64,000 bases of DNA. Source: Rhizobium sullae. GTDB taxonomy: Bacteria > Pseudomonadota > Alphaproteobacteria > Rhizobiales > Rhizobiaceae. Positions 42,951-51,745 of this stretch are shown here, piece by piece. How positions within the stretch are numbered: the first letter of the stretch is position 1; the number at the start of each line of letters is the position of its first letter. The notes beneath the pieces were generated by a model, which searched no databases, was not told the origin of the DNA, and was given only the letters and a program-made list of their open reading frames with translations. The position numbers and the translations under genes were made by a program. The stretch spans positions 124,001 through 188,000 of the forward strand of contig NZ_FWER01000003.1 of the NCBI RefSeq assembly GCF_900169785.1, given 5' to 3'.

Positions 42951-44345
42951 TTACGGATTGGCGGGTTCGGCGGCGGCGGAGCGCGGCGCCGTAGCCTTGT
43001 CGAAAAGCGTGGACGCGGAAAGCATGGCGCTCTGCGACGCCAGCCTGTTCATCGCCAGCGTCGAATAGCGGGTGATCCGTGAGACGATCGTCTCGCCCAA
43101 TGAGACGATCACATCCTCGCCGACGTGGCACCCGAAGAATTTGTCGTTGTTCTGCTGCGCCGGACCGCCGCCCACGCCGGCAGGCTCGTCGATTTTGACG
43201 AGCACGTAGACCTCGTGGCCTTCGGCTTCCGGAAATTTCGCATAGTAGCGATTTTCCGGGCCTGAGTTGAAGTAGCGCACGATCTTGTAGATATGGGCGT
43301 CGCGCTTGACGCCGAGGCTGCGGAAATTGACCATCGCCGGCATGCCGATTTCCAGCGATGTCACGTCGCGGCTGCGATAGACGGCGGCGGCAAAGGCCTC
43401 GTTGCAATCCAGCGATTTTGCCACCGGCTGACCCTGCATCACGAAATCGCCGAAGGATGCGTCGACGCTGACGATCTGGCCATGGCGTTCGGCGACGACC
43501 TCGGCCGCACCAGTCTTGCCGAGCCGCCCCTCCTCCCGCGCAATCAGGTTTTCGACCTGCTGCTTGCGTTCCGTCATCTGGTTGATCTCGATATTGTCTT
43601 CGGCGATCTCGCCGGCAAGCTTCGTGCGCTGCATTTCAAGCGTCAGCAGATTGGCGGCAACGGTACCGCCCGTGTAGATGTCGCGTTCGACGAGCGACAG
43701 GACAATCTCGTCGCGGCGCAGTTCGCCGCGTGCGGAGTCGAGTTCGTACTGCGCAGCGTTGCGCTTCTGGCGTTGTGGTTCGATGCTCGCCTCGGAGATC
43801 AGTTTCTTCTTGAGAAGCACCAGCTGCCTCTGCAGCAGAGCGTTCTGTTCATTGAGCCGCGCCTCGTAGGTCTGCACGTTGTAACGGGCATTTTCGATGA
43901 CCGCCGAAAGCTCGCTGATCACGCCGTTCTTGACATCCGCGATCTGGCTCTTGACCTTCTGGAGCTGGCCGGTGCGTTCCTGAACGACGCTTCTCGTATT
44001 GTTCAGCTTTTCGGTGAGATCGAGCTTCTCGAGCCGCAAGCCCGTCAGCGACGTCTGGTCCTGGTTGGGATTGGACACGGTCGCCATCACGTCGCCGAGC
44101 TTGACGACCTGTCCGACCTGCAGGGAAATCCTGTCCACCCTGCCGTAGATCGGCGAGGCGATCATTTGCACCGGCGCATTGATGACGGCGCGCGTGGAGA
44201 CAATGAAAAACTGATTGGGGATCATCGCCATGGCGATAACGAAAATCAGCATAAAGGCAAACACATAACCAAGCGCCCTTGATACTGAAAGTATCTTATG
44301 ATCACGCGGATCAAGCACTATAGTTTCGTCCTTCATTTTCGTCAT
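42951..44345 (-). CDS. HlyD/BgsB-like membrane fusion protein
   Basis: A 464-residue protein with one N-terminal membrane helix (about 25-47, YVFAFMLIFVIAMAMIPNQF), a biotinyl-lipoyl-like half (VINAPVQMIASPIYGRVDRI), a long coiled coil (about 100-270) and the second lipoyl half (VVAERHGQIVSVDASFGDFV), then a beta-barrel part. This is the HlyD/MFP plan. In Sinorhizobium the mixed-linkage glucan operon is bgsBA, where BgsB is such a fusion protein, so this is the probable periplasmic conduit for the polymer made by the GT2 protein. It is the first gene of the three-gene operon; an in-frame ATG at 44336 is an alternative start. Confidence 0.82.
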   Translation of the reverse strand: MTKMKDETIVLDPRDHKILSVSRALGYVFAFMLIFVIAMAMIPNQFFIVSTRAVINAPVQMIASPIYGRVDRISLQVGQVVKLGDVMATVSNPNQDQTSLTGLRLEKLDLTEKLNNTRSVVQERTGQLQKVKSQIADVKNGVISELSAVIENARYNVQTYEARLNEQNALLQRQLVLLKKKLISEASIEPQRQKRNAAQYELDSARGELRRDEIVLSLVERDIYTGGTVAANLLTLEMQRTKLAGEIAEDNIEINQMTERKQQVENLIAREEGRLGKTGAAEVVAERHGQIVSVDASFGDFVMQGQPVAKSLDCNEAFAAAVYRSRDVTSLEIGMPAMVNFRSLGVKRDAHIYKIVRYFNSGPENRYYAKFPEAEGHEVYVLVKIDEPAGVGGGPAQQNNDKFFGCHVGEDVIVSLGETIVSRITRYSTLAMNRLASQSAMLSASTLFDKATAPRSAAAEPANP

Positions 44346-44704
44346 TCCTGACTTTTTACACTGCAGGTCGAAGTGAAGGGCGTTTCCATGTATATTTTTT
44401 ATTTCTTATGTTTTATATCCATGAAATCCTAGTATGCAAATGAATTTTTTTCTGCAATGCCGTTGCTTAGTTTCAGTATCAGTACGATCAACATCGGTGA
44501 GACTACTATGGACACATATTGTCTTAAGTAATTCACACAATTATTGCGCGCAATTTTGGATGGAATCGAATTTCATCCATCCAACCATTGTTTTAATTTG
44601 TCTTTGATTTTGCGGTGATTTTTGTGACGCACCTGAAGAGACAGCCGACATGGCGCCTCATCCCTCATCTGTCGAAGCGGGGCCGTACACAATTAGAAAA
44701 AGAG
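44346..44704. promoter_or_regulatory. AT-rich upstream region of the polysaccharide operon
   Basis: A 359-base AT-rich gap of conspicuously low GC for this genome. It should hold the operon promoter and, because such operons are tightly controlled, regulator sites. I see no gene; inverted words such as GGATGGAA...TTTCATCC (around 44559-44578) are possible operators. Confidence 0.4.
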
Positions 44705-44735
44705 AAGCCCGCCATCTCAGAAAATTGGCGGGCTT
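44705..44735. terminator. Bidirectional terminator hairpin
   Basis: AAGCCCGCCA (44705-44714) pairs perfectly with TGGCGGGCTT (44726-44735), with TTTTTATTA on the right and a T-rich tract on the complementary left side. It ends the leftward gene 44745-45068 and would also stop rightward readthrough. Confidence 0.75.
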
Positions 44736-44744
44736 TTTATTACT

Positions 44745-45068
44745 TTACTGCTGCGCCGGAGGCGTTGCCGGCGGGGTTGCAGGTGCCGGTTCCGTAGCCG
44801 GCGGTGTTGCCGGTGCCGGAGTTGCCGGGGCCGGAGTTGCCGGGGCCGGCTCTGTGGCTGGCGGCGTTGCCGGCGCAGTCGACGTTGCCGGCGGTGGCGT
44901 TGTCGTTTCGCCGGCTGGGGGTGCGCCCGCGCGCGGCCAGTAAATTGCGGCCAAGGCTATGATTACAACAACAGCCGCGATGCCTATCCACATCGCCCAT
45001 GGTGAGCGGCGGTCGCTGCCCGGAGTGCCGCGGGCATCTTGGCCAGGCCTATTAAAATCATTGGTCAT
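44745..45068 (-). CDS. Small membrane-anchored Pro/Ala/Thr-repeat protein
   Basis: A 107-residue protein. A basic N-terminus (1-24) precedes one membrane helix (25-44, AMWIGIAAVVVIIALAAIYW). Residues 50-107 are low-complexity repeats of PATPPATEPAPATPAPATP. The tail is probably an extended periplasmic stalk spanning cell-wall space. The corresponding DNA is a GCCGG-rich minisatellite prone to length change. The ATG at 45068 has aggaggac upstream. Function unknown; many rhizobia have such proteins. Confidence 0.75.
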   Translation of the reverse strand: MTNDFNRPGQDARGTPGSDRRSPWAMWIGIAAVVVIIALAAIYWPRAGAPPAGETTTPPPATSTAPATPPATEPAPATPAPATPAPATPPATEPAPATPPATPPAQQ

Positions 45069-45394
45069 AGTAGTCCTCCTGTACACTCTAAAACTACCAA
45101 GTGCATAAAAGGTTCCATGCGGCGTTATGATGCGATGCTCGACTAGTGCAAGCCACCACAGTTCGGACGTTATACTTCTTCAGGCTTCCGGACAGTAGCG
45201 CCTGCTGCGCATCGCATCAGAAGCGATTATACCATCTTTTCGCCCTTTCCATCGCAAAAAGGAGGAACTCTATATTCGAAAGGTGATTTGCACCGGTACC
45301 GATGCCGTGGCAGCATTCACCTCCAGCGTTGCGGCCTGGCCGATAGCGCGACTGTCACCGAACAAGCATGAAACCGCGCCCGTGGGAGGGAACC
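45069..45394. other. Gap between two small membrane-protein genes
   Basis: A 326-base divergent intergenic region. It should hold the promoters of the leftward Pro/Ala/Thr-repeat gene and the rightward 26-residue gene. No other gene or strong structure was noticed. Confidence 0.35.
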
Positions 45395-45475
45395 ATGTCC
45401 GATCAACTGCCGATGTTCATCCTGCAATCGATCGTCATCTTCGGTCTCGTCGGCGCGCTCTTCATTCGCGCCTGA
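45395..45475 (+). CDS. 26-residue single-helix membrane peptide
   Basis: A very short gene: MSDQLPMFILQSIVIFGLVG followed by ALFIRA. A strong gggaggg site lies 5 bases before the ATG, and residues 8-24 form a single hydrophobic helix. Such microproteins usually bind and tune larger membrane proteins. It ends 6 bases before the 3' end of the convergent GMC gene. It is short, so chance cannot be excluded, but the ribosome site and clean hydrophobic content argue for a real gene. Confidence 0.5.
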   Translation: MSDQLPMFILQSIVIFGLVGALFIRA

Positions 45476-45481
45476 TCCCGT

Positions 45482-47137
45482 CTACCGGACCTCCGCCCTT
45501 GCTCTCGGCCGCGTATCGTTGCGTTCCCAGGAGAAGATGGCGCGTGGCAAAGGCGCCCGCCCGCGTATGATGTCGGCTCCCTTCTCGCCGACCATGATCG
45601 TCGGACCATTGGTGTTGCACGAGGGAACACGCGGCATGACGGAGCTGTCGCACACCCGCAGTCCCTCCAAACCCCTCACCTTCAGATCAAGCCCCACCAC
45701 GGCCATCCCATCCGTGCCCATCTTGCAGGTGCCGACCGGATGGTGGTCCGTCTTGGCATTGGCGCAGCCATAGTCGAAAAGCTGCTCGTCGGTGACGGCG
45801 CCGGCTCCGGGGAGCTTCTCCTCCAGCACATAGGGCTTCAACGCCGCCTGCTGCATGATCTCCCGGGCGATCTTCAAGCCCTCGATCGACATCTTCCGGT
45901 CATGCGGTTCGCTCCAGTAATTCGGGTCGATCAACGGCGCAGCCGCCGGGTCGGCGGATGAGAGGCGCACTGTACCGCGCGAGCGGGGATGCAGATAAGC
46001 GGAATTCAGCGTCACCCCGGCATTCTTCAGCCGGGCAACGCCCGCCTCGATGCCGGAGCCGAGGCCGAGATGGAACTGGACATCCGGCGAGCGCGCGTTC
46101 GGATCCGCATACCAGAAACCACCGGTCTCGAAGAGCGACGAGGCCACCGGACCCGAACGGAAGAGCAGATACTGCAGCCCCGCCCAAAGCGTGCGGTGCA
46201 GCTTGGCGACGCCGTCGTAGGTGTGGTCGCCGGTGCATTCGGCAATGACGAAGAGATCGAGATGATCCTGCAAATTGCCGCCGACGCCGGGCAGGTCATG
46301 CTTCACATCGACGCCAACAGCTTTCAGATGATCCGCAGGCCCGATGCCCGATTGCAGCAGCAGCTTCGGCGAGCCGATCGCACCAGACGAAACAAGGACT
46401 TCACGCTCGGCACGGATAATCTCGATGCCGTTCCGCCCGACAACTTCGACGCCGACCGCTCTCGTTCCTTCGATCACGATCCTGGCAACGCGGGCATTCA
46501 TCCGGATGGTGAGGTTCGTTCGGTCCCTGATCGGGGACAAATAGCCGAGCGAGGCCGAAGAACGGCGGCGGTTTCGCTGCGTCAGCTGGTAGAAGCCGAC
46601 GCCCGCCTGCTGCCGGCCGTTGAAATCCTGGTTGTAGGGAATGCCAAGTTCCTGCCCTGCACGGATATAGGCATCACAGATCGGTAGCGTTGAAACCGGC
46701 ATCGACACTCCGAGCGGCCCGCCATAGGAATGGTAGTCGTCGGCAAAACGCTCATTGTCCTCGCAGCGTTTGAAATAGGGCAGAACGGAGCGGTAGTCCC
46801 AGCCCTCGCAACCGTCCTCGCTCGCCCAGAGATCGTAGTCTGCGGCATTGCCACGGGTATAGAGCTGCGCGTTGATCGAGGAGCCGCCACCGATGACTTT
46901 GGCCTGGGTATAGCGCAGCACCCTGCCCTTCATGTGCTTTTGCGGCACCGTCTCCCAGCCCCAGCTGGCGACGCCCTTCGTCATCTTGGCAAAGCCTGCC
47001 GGCATATGGAACAGCGGGCTCCAGTCACTGCCGCCTGCTTCGAGCAGCAGCACTTTGACGTCGGGATCCTCCGTCAGCCGGTTGGCGAGCACGCAGCCCG
47101 CCGGGCCTCCGCCGGTGATGATGTAGTCGTATGCCAT
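45482..47137 (-). CDS. GMC-family oxidoreductase (choline-dehydrogenase/alcohol-dehydrogenase type)
   Basis: A 551-residue FAD enzyme. The N-terminal dinucleotide fold DYIITGGGPAGCVLANRL (4-21), the GMC signatures GGGSSINAQLYTRGNAADYD and SSGAIGSPKLLLQSGIGP, and the C-terminal catalytic region TDHHPVGTCKMGTDGM and NTNGPTIMVGEKGADII are all present. It oxidises a primary or secondary alcohol and passes electrons to a quinone or other acceptor. It is the last gene of the LacI-led operon, 14 bases after the SDR gene. Substrate unknown; the operon suggests an alcohol feeding the aldehyde dehydrogenase. Confidence 0.9.
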   Translation of the reverse strand: MAYDYIITGGGPAGCVLANRLTEDPDVKVLLLEAGGSDWSPLFHMPAGFAKMTKGVASWGWETVPQKHMKGRVLRYTQAKVIGGGSSINAQLYTRGNAADYDLWASEDGCEGWDYRSVLPYFKRCEDNERFADDYHSYGGPLGVSMPVSTLPICDAYIRAGQELGIPYNQDFNGRQQAGVGFYQLTQRNRRRSSASLGYLSPIRDRTNLTIRMNARVARIVIEGTRAVGVEVVGRNGIEIIRAEREVLVSSGAIGSPKLLLQSGIGPADHLKAVGVDVKHDLPGVGGNLQDHLDLFVIAECTGDHTYDGVAKLHRTLWAGLQYLLFRSGPVASSLFETGGFWYADPNARSPDVQFHLGLGSGIEAGVARLKNAGVTLNSAYLHPRSRGTVRLSSADPAAAPLIDPNYWSEPHDRKMSIEGLKIAREIMQQAALKPYVLEEKLPGAGAVTDEQLFDYGCANAKTDHHPVGTCKMGTDGMAVVGLDLKVRGLEGLRVCDSSVMPRVPSCNTNGPTIMVGEKGADIIRGRAPLPRAIFSWERNDTRPRARAEVR

Positions 47138-47151
47138 CGCAACTCCCCCGC

Positions 47152-47928
47152 TCAAAGGCGGCCGATCGAAAGCCCGCCGCCGGCATCGATCACCGAGCCC
47201 GTGGCAAAGCCGAAACTTCCCGAAGCCAGCGCTGCGACGATCGCGCCGATGTCCTCAGCCTCTCCCCAACGTTTCATTGGAACGACCCCGCCTGCAATCA
47301 GCGCATCATATTTTTCAGAAACCTTCTCGGTCATCGCCGTGCGGATGATGCCAGGCCGCACCTCGAAGACGCCGATGCCGCTTTCGGCAAGCCGCACCGC
47401 CAGCCCCTTGGTGAAGGCTGAAAGTCCGGCCTTGCTGATGCAGTAATCAAGACGCTCCGGCGATGTCAGCTCCGAGGATGCCGAGGTGATGTTGATGATC
47501 GAACGGGTCGCCTGCCTGGCGCCGCTCGTGAGCATCGCCTTGACGACCGCCTGCGTGAAGAACACCGTTCCCCGTAAATTGACGTCGAGCACGGTGTCAA
47601 AATTCTCCGGCTTCAGCTCGAGGAAGTCGCCGCGCACCACTGAGCCGATGCCGGCATTGTTCACCAGGCAGTCGATCGCCCCGAATGTCTGCAGGACTTC
47701 ATCGACCGTTGCAGCATGCCCGACAACATCCGCCAGATCGGCCTGCAGATAGACGGCCTTGGCGCCGAGCGAGCGCAATGCCCCGACCACCGGATCGTTC
47801 GGCTGGTCATCTTCTATTCCGGTGATCGCGACGTCATGCCCCGTCTTCGCCAGTGCCTCGGCGATCGCCAATCCGATGCCACATCTCCCGCCGGTGACAA
47901 GCGCAACCGGCCGCCTTCTCTGCGCCAT
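47152..47928 (-). CDS. Short-chain dehydrogenase/reductase (FabG-like)
   Basis: A 258-residue classical SDR: cofactor motif VTGGRCGIGLA (residues 11-21; TGxxxGIG with Cys where Ser/Arg is common), NNAGIGSVV, catalytic Ser in NITSASSELT, and YCISK (Tyr-x3-Lys). The end GSVIDAGGGLSIGRL fits the family. It reduces or oxidises a keto/hydroxy group with NAD(P). Its ATG (47928) overlaps the stop codon of the upstream GMC gene by one base (TGATG), so the two are coupled. Confidence 0.92.
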   Translation of the reverse strand: MAQRRRPVALVTGGRCGIGLAIAEALAKTGHDVAITGIEDDQPNDPVVGALRSLGAKAVYLQADLADVVGHAATVDEVLQTFGAIDCLVNNAGIGSVVRGDFLELKPENFDTVLDVNLRGTVFFTQAVVKAMLTSGARQATRSIINITSASSELTSPERLDYCISKAGLSAFTKGLAVRLAESGIGVFEVRPGIIRTAMTEKVSEKYDALIAGGVVPMKRWGEAEDIGAIVAALASGSFGFATGSVIDAGGGLSIGRL

Positions 47929-49433
47929 CACGCTAGATCCTTTTGCATGATATGTTCTCCGACGCGCAGCGCCTGTGCTGCCACCGTCAGTGCCGGATTG
48001 ACGGCGGCGGACGTCGGCAGGTGGCTCGCATCGACGACGAAGAGGTTCGGATGGTCGTAGGCACGGCACCAGATGTCGAGCGGCGCTGCCGCCGGATCGT
48101 TGCCGATCTTTATCGTGCCGCATTGATGCGACGGCGTCCGCTTGTCGAAGGGCCGGGAGAGAACCAGCGGAAAGCCTGCCGCCCGAAGCGCCTGCTTCAG
48201 CTTCTTCACCAGCATCAGATGCGCCGGCCAGTTCGTCCGCACCCACTGCAGGAGGATACGGTCGCCGTCGACCATAATGCGGCTTTCGGGATGCGGAATG
48301 TCCTCGCTCATCGCGTAGAAATCGATCGCGTGCGCCGACAGTTGGTTCAGCATCCATTCCGGCACCGACGGCATATTGGCCTTCAGGATGGTGCCAGACA
48401 CGCGGCCCAGCAGTTGTACGTTGCCGAGCGGCGGCCCGCCCTCGCCGTCCGAGAGGTAATAGTCGTTGAAGCCGAAGGTCTTCTGATAGATGGACGTATT
48501 TCGAAAGCCTGGTGAGACCGCGATCACCGCGCTCGAATTGTGGTTCATGAAATTGCGGCCGACCTGATCCGAGCTGTTGGCGAGCCCTTTCGGATGCCTG
48601 TCATCTGCCGAGCGCAACAGCAGGACGGCAGATTGCACCGCGCCTGCGGAAAGGATCACGAGCTTCGGAGAGACCGTCTCCTCGGCACCATCCTTCCGGT
48701 AATGAACCGTCTCGATGTGCTTGCCGTCCGCCGCCGTTTGAAGCCGCGTCACCTGCGATCCGGTCTGCAGCCGAACGTTCGGATGCTGCAGCGCCAGCGC
48801 GAGGCCGATCGTCTCGGCATCCATCTTTCCGTCGAAACTGTTCGGATGTGCGTCCCAGGGGGTCTTCGCCTTGGCAAGCCAGCGCTCGATATCGATGCCG
48901 AGCGGCAGCGAATAGGGATGCAAGCCGTTCCGCTTCATCCGCTCGCGCACAAGCGCGATCGGCGGCTCGTCAGGCACCGGCGGAAAGGCATAATTTTGCG
49001 AATGCACTGGTTCCGTAGGATCCTCGCCGACTTGCCCGCGCACTTGGTAGAGGTGCTCCGCCCGACTGTACCAAGGCTCCAGCTCTTCATAGGCAAACGG
49101 CCATGCAGGCGAGATGCCCTCGAGATGCCGCATCTCGGAAAAGTCCTCGCGCCGGTAGCGCACCATGACCGCCCCGAAGAATTTCGAATTGCCTCCGACA
49201 TTATAGTAGTTGCCGGGATTGAACGGCTTGCCGTCCATCTCGTACCAGGATTCCTTCGGCCGGAAGTGGCCGCGCTGGAAGATCGCGCGCTGGTCGCGGT
49301 TTTCCGGCCGGTCCTCGATATGCCCGCCTGCCTCAAGGATAAGAATGTCAGCGCCCGAAGGCGCAAGCGCGGCGGCGGCGGTCGCCCCACCGATTCCCGA
49401 GCCGATAATGACAATGTCCGGCTGCTTCACCAA
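47928..49433 (-). CDS. GMC-family oxidoreductase, glycoside/sugar-dehydrogenase-like branch
   Basis: A 501-residue FAD protein: IVIIGSGIGGATAAAALAPS (7-26), NVGGNSKFFGAVMVRYRRED and the C-terminal pair HQCGTIKIGND and AAVNPALTVAAQALRVGEHI with the catalytic His/Asn positions. This form is nearer to pyranose-oxidase-like and glucoside 3-dehydrogenase large subunits than to choline dehydrogenases, so it may oxidise a sugar or cyclitol hydroxyl. No twin-arginine signal is visible, so it is predicted to be cytoplasmic. It lies between the aldehyde dehydrogenase and SDR genes. Confidence 0.85.
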   Translation of the reverse strand: MVKQPDIVIIGSGIGGATAAAALAPSGADILILEAGGHIEDRPENRDQRAIFQRGHFRPKESWYEMDGKPFNPGNYYNVGGNSKFFGAVMVRYRREDFSEMRHLEGISPAWPFAYEELEPWYSRAEHLYQVRGQVGEDPTEPVHSQNYAFPPVPDEPPIALVRERMKRNGLHPYSLPLGIDIERWLAKAKTPWDAHPNSFDGKMDAETIGLALALQHPNVRLQTGSQVTRLQTAADGKHIETVHYRKDGAEETVSPKLVILSAGAVQSAVLLLRSADDRHPKGLANSSDQVGRNFMNHNSSAVIAVSPGFRNTSIYQKTFGFNDYYLSDGEGGPPLGNVQLLGRVSGTILKANMPSVPEWMLNQLSAHAIDFYAMSEDIPHPESRIMVDGDRILLQWVRTNWPAHLMLVKKLKQALRAAGFPLVLSRPFDKRTPSHQCGTIKIGNDPAAAPLDIWCRAYDHPNLFVVDASHLPTSAAVNPALTVAAQALRVGEHIMQKDLA

Positions 49434-49463
49434 GCGATCCTCCCAGAACGCAATGCCTGCGGC

Positions 49464-50978
49464 TCAGCGCGGCATCCACCAGCCCGTCCGGGCGCCGATA
49501 TGCATGTTGAGCGTCTTGGTCTCCGTATAGTCCTCTACCGCATGCCGCCCGAGTTCGCGGCCAAGGCCGGATTGGCGGTAGCCGCCAAACGGCAGTTCCG
49601 CCGCACCATCCATGAAGGTATTCATCCAGATCGTGCCCGCCTTCACCTTGCGGCCGATCGTCAGGCAGGTATCGAAGTCGCGGCTCCAGACGCCGGCCGA
49701 AAGGCCATAGTCGACGGCATTGGCGATGCGGATTGCATCCTCGACGCTTTCGAACGTCAACACCGAAAGCACCGGCCCGAACACTTCCTCACGGGCCACA
49801 GCCATATCCGCCTTGACGCCGGAAAGGATCGTCGGCGCCATGTACTGGCCGAAGCCGAAATCGATATGGCTGCCGCCAAGGGCGATACTTGCACCGCTGC
49901 CTGCCGCGGCAGAAACATAACCCTGAACCTTCTCCAGATGCTGCGGCGTGATGATCGCGCCCACCTGCGTCGACGGGTCCAGCGGATCACCGACCTTCAC
50001 CTTCTGAGACAGAGCCGCCACGCGCGAAGTCACTTCTTCCGCAATGTCGCGATGCAGGATCAGGCGCGAACCGGCATTGCAGCATTCGCCCGCGTTGAAA
50101 AAGGCGCCGAACACAGCGGCATCAATGAAGGCGTCGAGATCGGCATCCGGGAACACGATCTGCGGATTCTTGCCGCCAAGCTCCAGCGAAACCTTCTTCA
50201 GCGTCTTTGCGGCATTTTCCATCGTCAGCCGGCCGACGCCGGTGGAACCGGTGAAGGAGACCATATCGACATCCGCATGCCCGGTCATCGTTCCACCGAC
50301 GGCTGCCCCCGTGCCGACGATGATGTTGACGACACCTTCTGGAACGCCAGCCTCCATCAGGATTTCGCCGAGCACGAGCGTCGAGCCGGAGGTGAGCTCA
50401 GACGGCTTGACGACCGCTGTGCAGCCCGCCGCAAGCGCAAAGGGCAGTTTCTGGCTGACAATCAGGAACGGGAAGTTCCAGGGCGTGATGATCGAGACGA
50501 CACCGACGGCCTCCCGCAACACGACGCCGAGCGTACCGTCGCCGAGCGTATTGTAGCTCTCGCCGTGCAGACCGCGGGCAAGCGCTGCCGCATAGCGCCA
50601 GATGTCAGCGGCACCGGCGATCTCGCCTTTCACCTGCGTGATCGGCTTGCCGGCTTCGATCGCATCGAGATAGGCCAGCTCGTCGGCACGCGCGGCGATC
50701 ATATCCGCCGCCTTTAGCAGAATACCGGAGCGTTCGGAGGCCGTCATGCGCGGCCAGGCACCGTGATCGAAGGCCTTTCGGGCGGCGGCGATCGCCTTCA
50801 CCGCATCATCCCTGGTCGCCGCCTTGTAGCGGCTGACGGCGACGCCATGGCTCGGCGCCACGCGCTCGATCGTGCCTGCCTCAACGCCCTCCACCCACTT
50901 GCCGTCGATCAGCATGCTGAACTCGCGCACCTTCGCGTCCGCCAGCTTCTGCGGCTTCACCAGCACCGTCATCACCAT
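49464..50978 (-). CDS. NAD(P)-dependent aldehyde dehydrogenase
   Basis: A 504-residue ALDH. The catalytic base Glu266 is in VSLELGGKN and the nucleophile Cys300 in FFNAGECCNAGSR; PWNFP, SFTGSTGVGR and EEVFGPVLSV are further family landmarks. It converts an aldehyde to the acid, here probably the product of one of the operon's GMC or SDR enzymes. The start overlaps the end of the enoyl-CoA hydratase gene by 7 bases; an in-frame ATG two codons later (50972) is equally possible. Confidence 0.93.
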   Translation of the reverse strand: MVMTVLVKPQKLADAKVREFSMLIDGKWVEGVEAGTIERVAPSHGVAVSRYKAATRDDAVKAIAAARKAFDHGAWPRMTASERSGILLKAADMIAARADELAYLDAIEAGKPITQVKGEIAGAADIWRYAAALARGLHGESYNTLGDGTLGVVLREAVGVVSIITPWNFPFLIVSQKLPFALAAGCTAVVKPSELTSGSTLVLGEILMEAGVPEGVVNIIVGTGAAVGGTMTGHADVDMVSFTGSTGVGRLTMENAAKTLKKVSLELGGKNPQIVFPDADLDAFIDAAVFGAFFNAGECCNAGSRLILHRDIAEEVTSRVAALSQKVKVGDPLDPSTQVGAIITPQHLEKVQGYVSAAAGSGASIALGGSHIDFGFGQYMAPTILSGVKADMAVAREEVFGPVLSVLTFESVEDAIRIANAVDYGLSAGVWSRDFDTCLTIGRKVKAGTIWMNTFMDGAAELPFGGYRQSGLGRELGRHAVEDYTETKTLNMHIGARTGWWMPR

Positions 50979-51745
50979 TCTCCCTTGAATTGAGCTGGGC
51001 GCTTTTCGGCAAATGCCGCAACGCCCTCTTTGAGATCGCCGGTCTTGGCAGCCAGGATAGACCCTAGCGCCTCGACAGCCGCGCCATTGTCCTCACCATT
51101 CGCCGATGCGATGAGAAGCTTCGAGATCTCAAGTGCGGCCGGACCACGCTGAGCAATCCGCGCCGCGTGGTCCTTCGCCGCGGTAAGCGAAGTGCCGGTC
51201 TCGACGACGGCATCGACAATACCGTTCGCGCGCGCCTCCTCCGCCGAAAACATCTCGCCGCCGAGCACCATTCGGCGAACGATCTGCGCGCCGAAGCGCT
51301 TGACCAGCCGCTGCGTGCCGGACCAGCCGGGTATCATGCCGAGACCCGTTTCCGGCAGGCCGATCCTGATCTGCGTTTCGGCGATGCGGATATCGGCAGC
51401 GCCGGCCAATTCCAAACCACCGCCGAGCGCATGACCGTTCAGCGCCGCAATCACCGGCATGCGCAGCGTCGCTAGCCGCTCGAAAACGCGGTGCCCGAAG
51501 CGCACCCAGGCATGACCGAATTCATTGGCCTCCATGCCGCCCCAGGCCTTGATGTCGCCGCCCGCAGAAAAGGCTTTGCCCTCGCCCGTCAGGATAGCGA
51601 CGCGGACGGTGGCATTCGCCTCCACCTCGTCGCAGGCCGCGGCCAACGCCTTCAGCATGTCGATATCGAAGGCATTGAGCTTTTCCAGCCGCGAGATGGT
51701 CATGACCGCGATCTGACCTTCGATTGAAACCTTTACCTCACCCAT
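50972..51745 (-). CDS. Enoyl-CoA hydratase/isomerase family protein
   Basis: A 257-residue crotonase-fold protein. The oxyanion hole motifs are AFSAGGDIKAWGG (about 60-72) and ALNGHALGGGLELAGAADIR (about 100-119), with the catalytic acid in IGLPETGLGMIPGWSGTQRL. Family members hydrate enoyl-CoA, or isomerise or cleave CoA esters. The ATG at 51745 overlaps the CoA-transferase stop region by 8 bases; a longer upstream reading would sit inside that gene. Confidence 0.92.
   Translation of the reverse strand: MGEVKVSIEGQIAVMTISRLEKLNAFDIDMLKALAAACDEVEANATVRVAILTGEGKAFSAGGDIKAWGGMEANEFGHAWVRFGHRVFERLATLRMPVIAALNGHALGGGLELAGAADIRIAETQIRIGLPETGLGMIPGWSGTQRLVKRFGAQIVRRMVLGGEMFSAEEARANGIVDAVVETGTSLTAAKDHAARIAQRGPAALEISKLLIASANGEDNGAAVEALGSILAAKTGDLKEGVAAFAEKRPAQFKGEW

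Noticed and set aside
44750..44930. Tandem GCCGG-rich repeats as a CRISPR array
   Set aside because: The repeats are short, imperfect, lack spacers and encode a Pro/Ala/Thr stalk in frame.
48540..50717. A 725-codon open frame antisense to the GMC and aldehyde dehydrogenase genes
   Set aside because: It spans two well-supported genes on the other strand, is rich in Arg/His without any domain, and is a GC-driven shadow.
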